A DNA stretch of 64,000 nt. Source: an uncultured Holophagaceae bacterium (GTDB lineage: Bacteria; Acidobacteriota; Holophagae; Holophagales; Holophagaceae). Positions within the stretch are counted from its first letter, which is position 1; each line of letters opens with the position of its first letter. The notes beneath the pieces are model-generated. The model had not been told where the DNA came from. It searched no databases and saw nothing but the letters and a program-made list of their open reading frames with translations. Both the position numbers and the translations under genes were made by a program. Positions 63,645 to 64,000 of the stretch are shown here, piece by piece. The DNA lies in contig CAIZZF010000004.1 in assembly GCA_903937385.1 (NCBI GenBank), positions 79,809-143,808 on the forward strand, given 5' to 3'.

Positions 63645-64000
63645 ATGAGCCTGCTGCTGCCGCCGCTGGACGGCCGGATCGACCTGAAGGGCCTCCTGGG
63701 CGAGGGGGGCATGGGCCAGGTGCACCGCGCCTGGGACGCCTCCCTGGAGCGGGCCGTGGCCGTGAAGTTCGTCCGCGGCACCGACCCCCTCGAGGCCGAG
63801 CGCCTGCTGCTGGAGGCCCGCCTCCAGGCCCGCGTGGAGCATCCCCACGTGGTGCGCGTCCACGAGGTCGGCACCCTGGGCGGCCGCCCCTGCATCGTCA
63901 TGCAGCTGGTGGAGGGCGGCACCCTGGCGGACCTGCCCCAGGACGCGCCCCTGGCCCTGCGCGTCGAGCTGCTGCGCCAGACGGCCCTGGGCCTCCACGC
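63645..64000 (+). CDS. Second Ser/Thr protein kinase copy, cut by window end
   Basis: The first 118 residues of a kinase gene that runs past the window. The encoded protein is identical over this stretch to the start of the kinase at 60498, and the DNA differs only by ATG for TTG at the start and three silent changes. GAGGTG lies 7 nt upstream of ATG 63645. The 105-bp gap before it resembles nothing else here. It is a recent tandem duplicate or a gene-conversion product; whether the sensor half also matches cannot be seen. Confidence 0.92.
   Translation, partial: MSLLLPPLDGRIDLKGLLGEGGMGQVHRAWDASLERAVAVKFVRGTDPLEAERLLLEARLQARVEHPHVVRVHEVGTLGGRPCIVMQLVEGGTLADLPQDAPLALRVELLRQTALGLH

Noticed and set aside
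60498..64000. Assembly artefact explaining the repeated kinase start
   Set aside because: The two copies have different upstream sequences and start codons and three silent differences, so a real duplication is more likely, though only long reads can settle it.

Overview
The window is about two-thirds G+C, coding-dense DNA from a Gram-negative bacterium. A PpiC/SurA periplasmic foldase pair, a porin ending in Phe and a LapA/LapB homologue all imply an outer membrane. An MglA GTPase, several FHA proteins, a large Ser/Thr kinase, BNR/dockerin and IPT surface proteins and the overall gene style fit Acidobacteriota, most likely Holophagae (Geothrix/Holophaga relatives). That assignment is inference; no rRNA marker is present. 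TTG and GTG starts are common.

Layout. 1-8.9 kb: glnS, proC, an unknown small gene and gltX, then mglA, all on the minus strand; divergent from mglA are an FHA-RDD membrane protein and a dCTP deaminase; then an FHA-GAF-adenylate cyclase on the minus strand. 9-13.3 kb: rimO, a MacB/Lol-type ABC exporter pair and pgpA. 13.5-25.1 kb: a bacterial XPB helicase and a Helicase_C_3/WYL protein that shares a domain with it. They are separated by three secreted or lipid-anchored proteins: a BNR propeller with Ig, P-domain and dockerin; a lipoprotein with a possible cohesin-like C-terminus; and an IPT/CARDB zinc metalloprotease. 25.3-34 kb: an ECF sigma factor with a membrane partner, type-4 uracil-DNA glycosylase, a LapA-LapB fusion, a YhaM-like nuclease, RqcP, two PpiC foldases and a BAX-inhibitor-1 protein.

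34-52.7 kb: bioF, then an accessory-looking acyl-CoA locus. A TetR regulator is followed by a KAS III-like protein lacking two catalytic residues, an SCPx-type thiolase, an unrecognised 105-residue protein with an internal repeat, an SDR, a porin, a complete Liv-type ABC importer and an alpha/beta hydrolase. After about 690 bp of non-coding inverted repeats comes a minus-strand set (tandem-TetR regulator, CoA-transferase, MaoC hydratase), divergent from a second KAS III-like protein and a membrane-anchored hydrolase. Together these could take up a carboxylate, activate it with CoA and process it by beta-oxidation-like steps; the substrate cannot be read from sequence. 52.7-57.7 kb: a TPR protein, bioD, bioA, an exported amidohydrolase and an exported prolyl aminopeptidase. 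57.7-64 kb: an EF-hand protein, an MscS channel, a MocR-type regulator, and two tandem near-identical Ser/Thr kinase genes, the second cut by the window end.

Many intergenic gaps hold inverted repeats, several built from short (7-10 nt) tandem units, mostly at gene ends. No tRNA, rRNA, CRISPR array, transposase or phage gene was seen.
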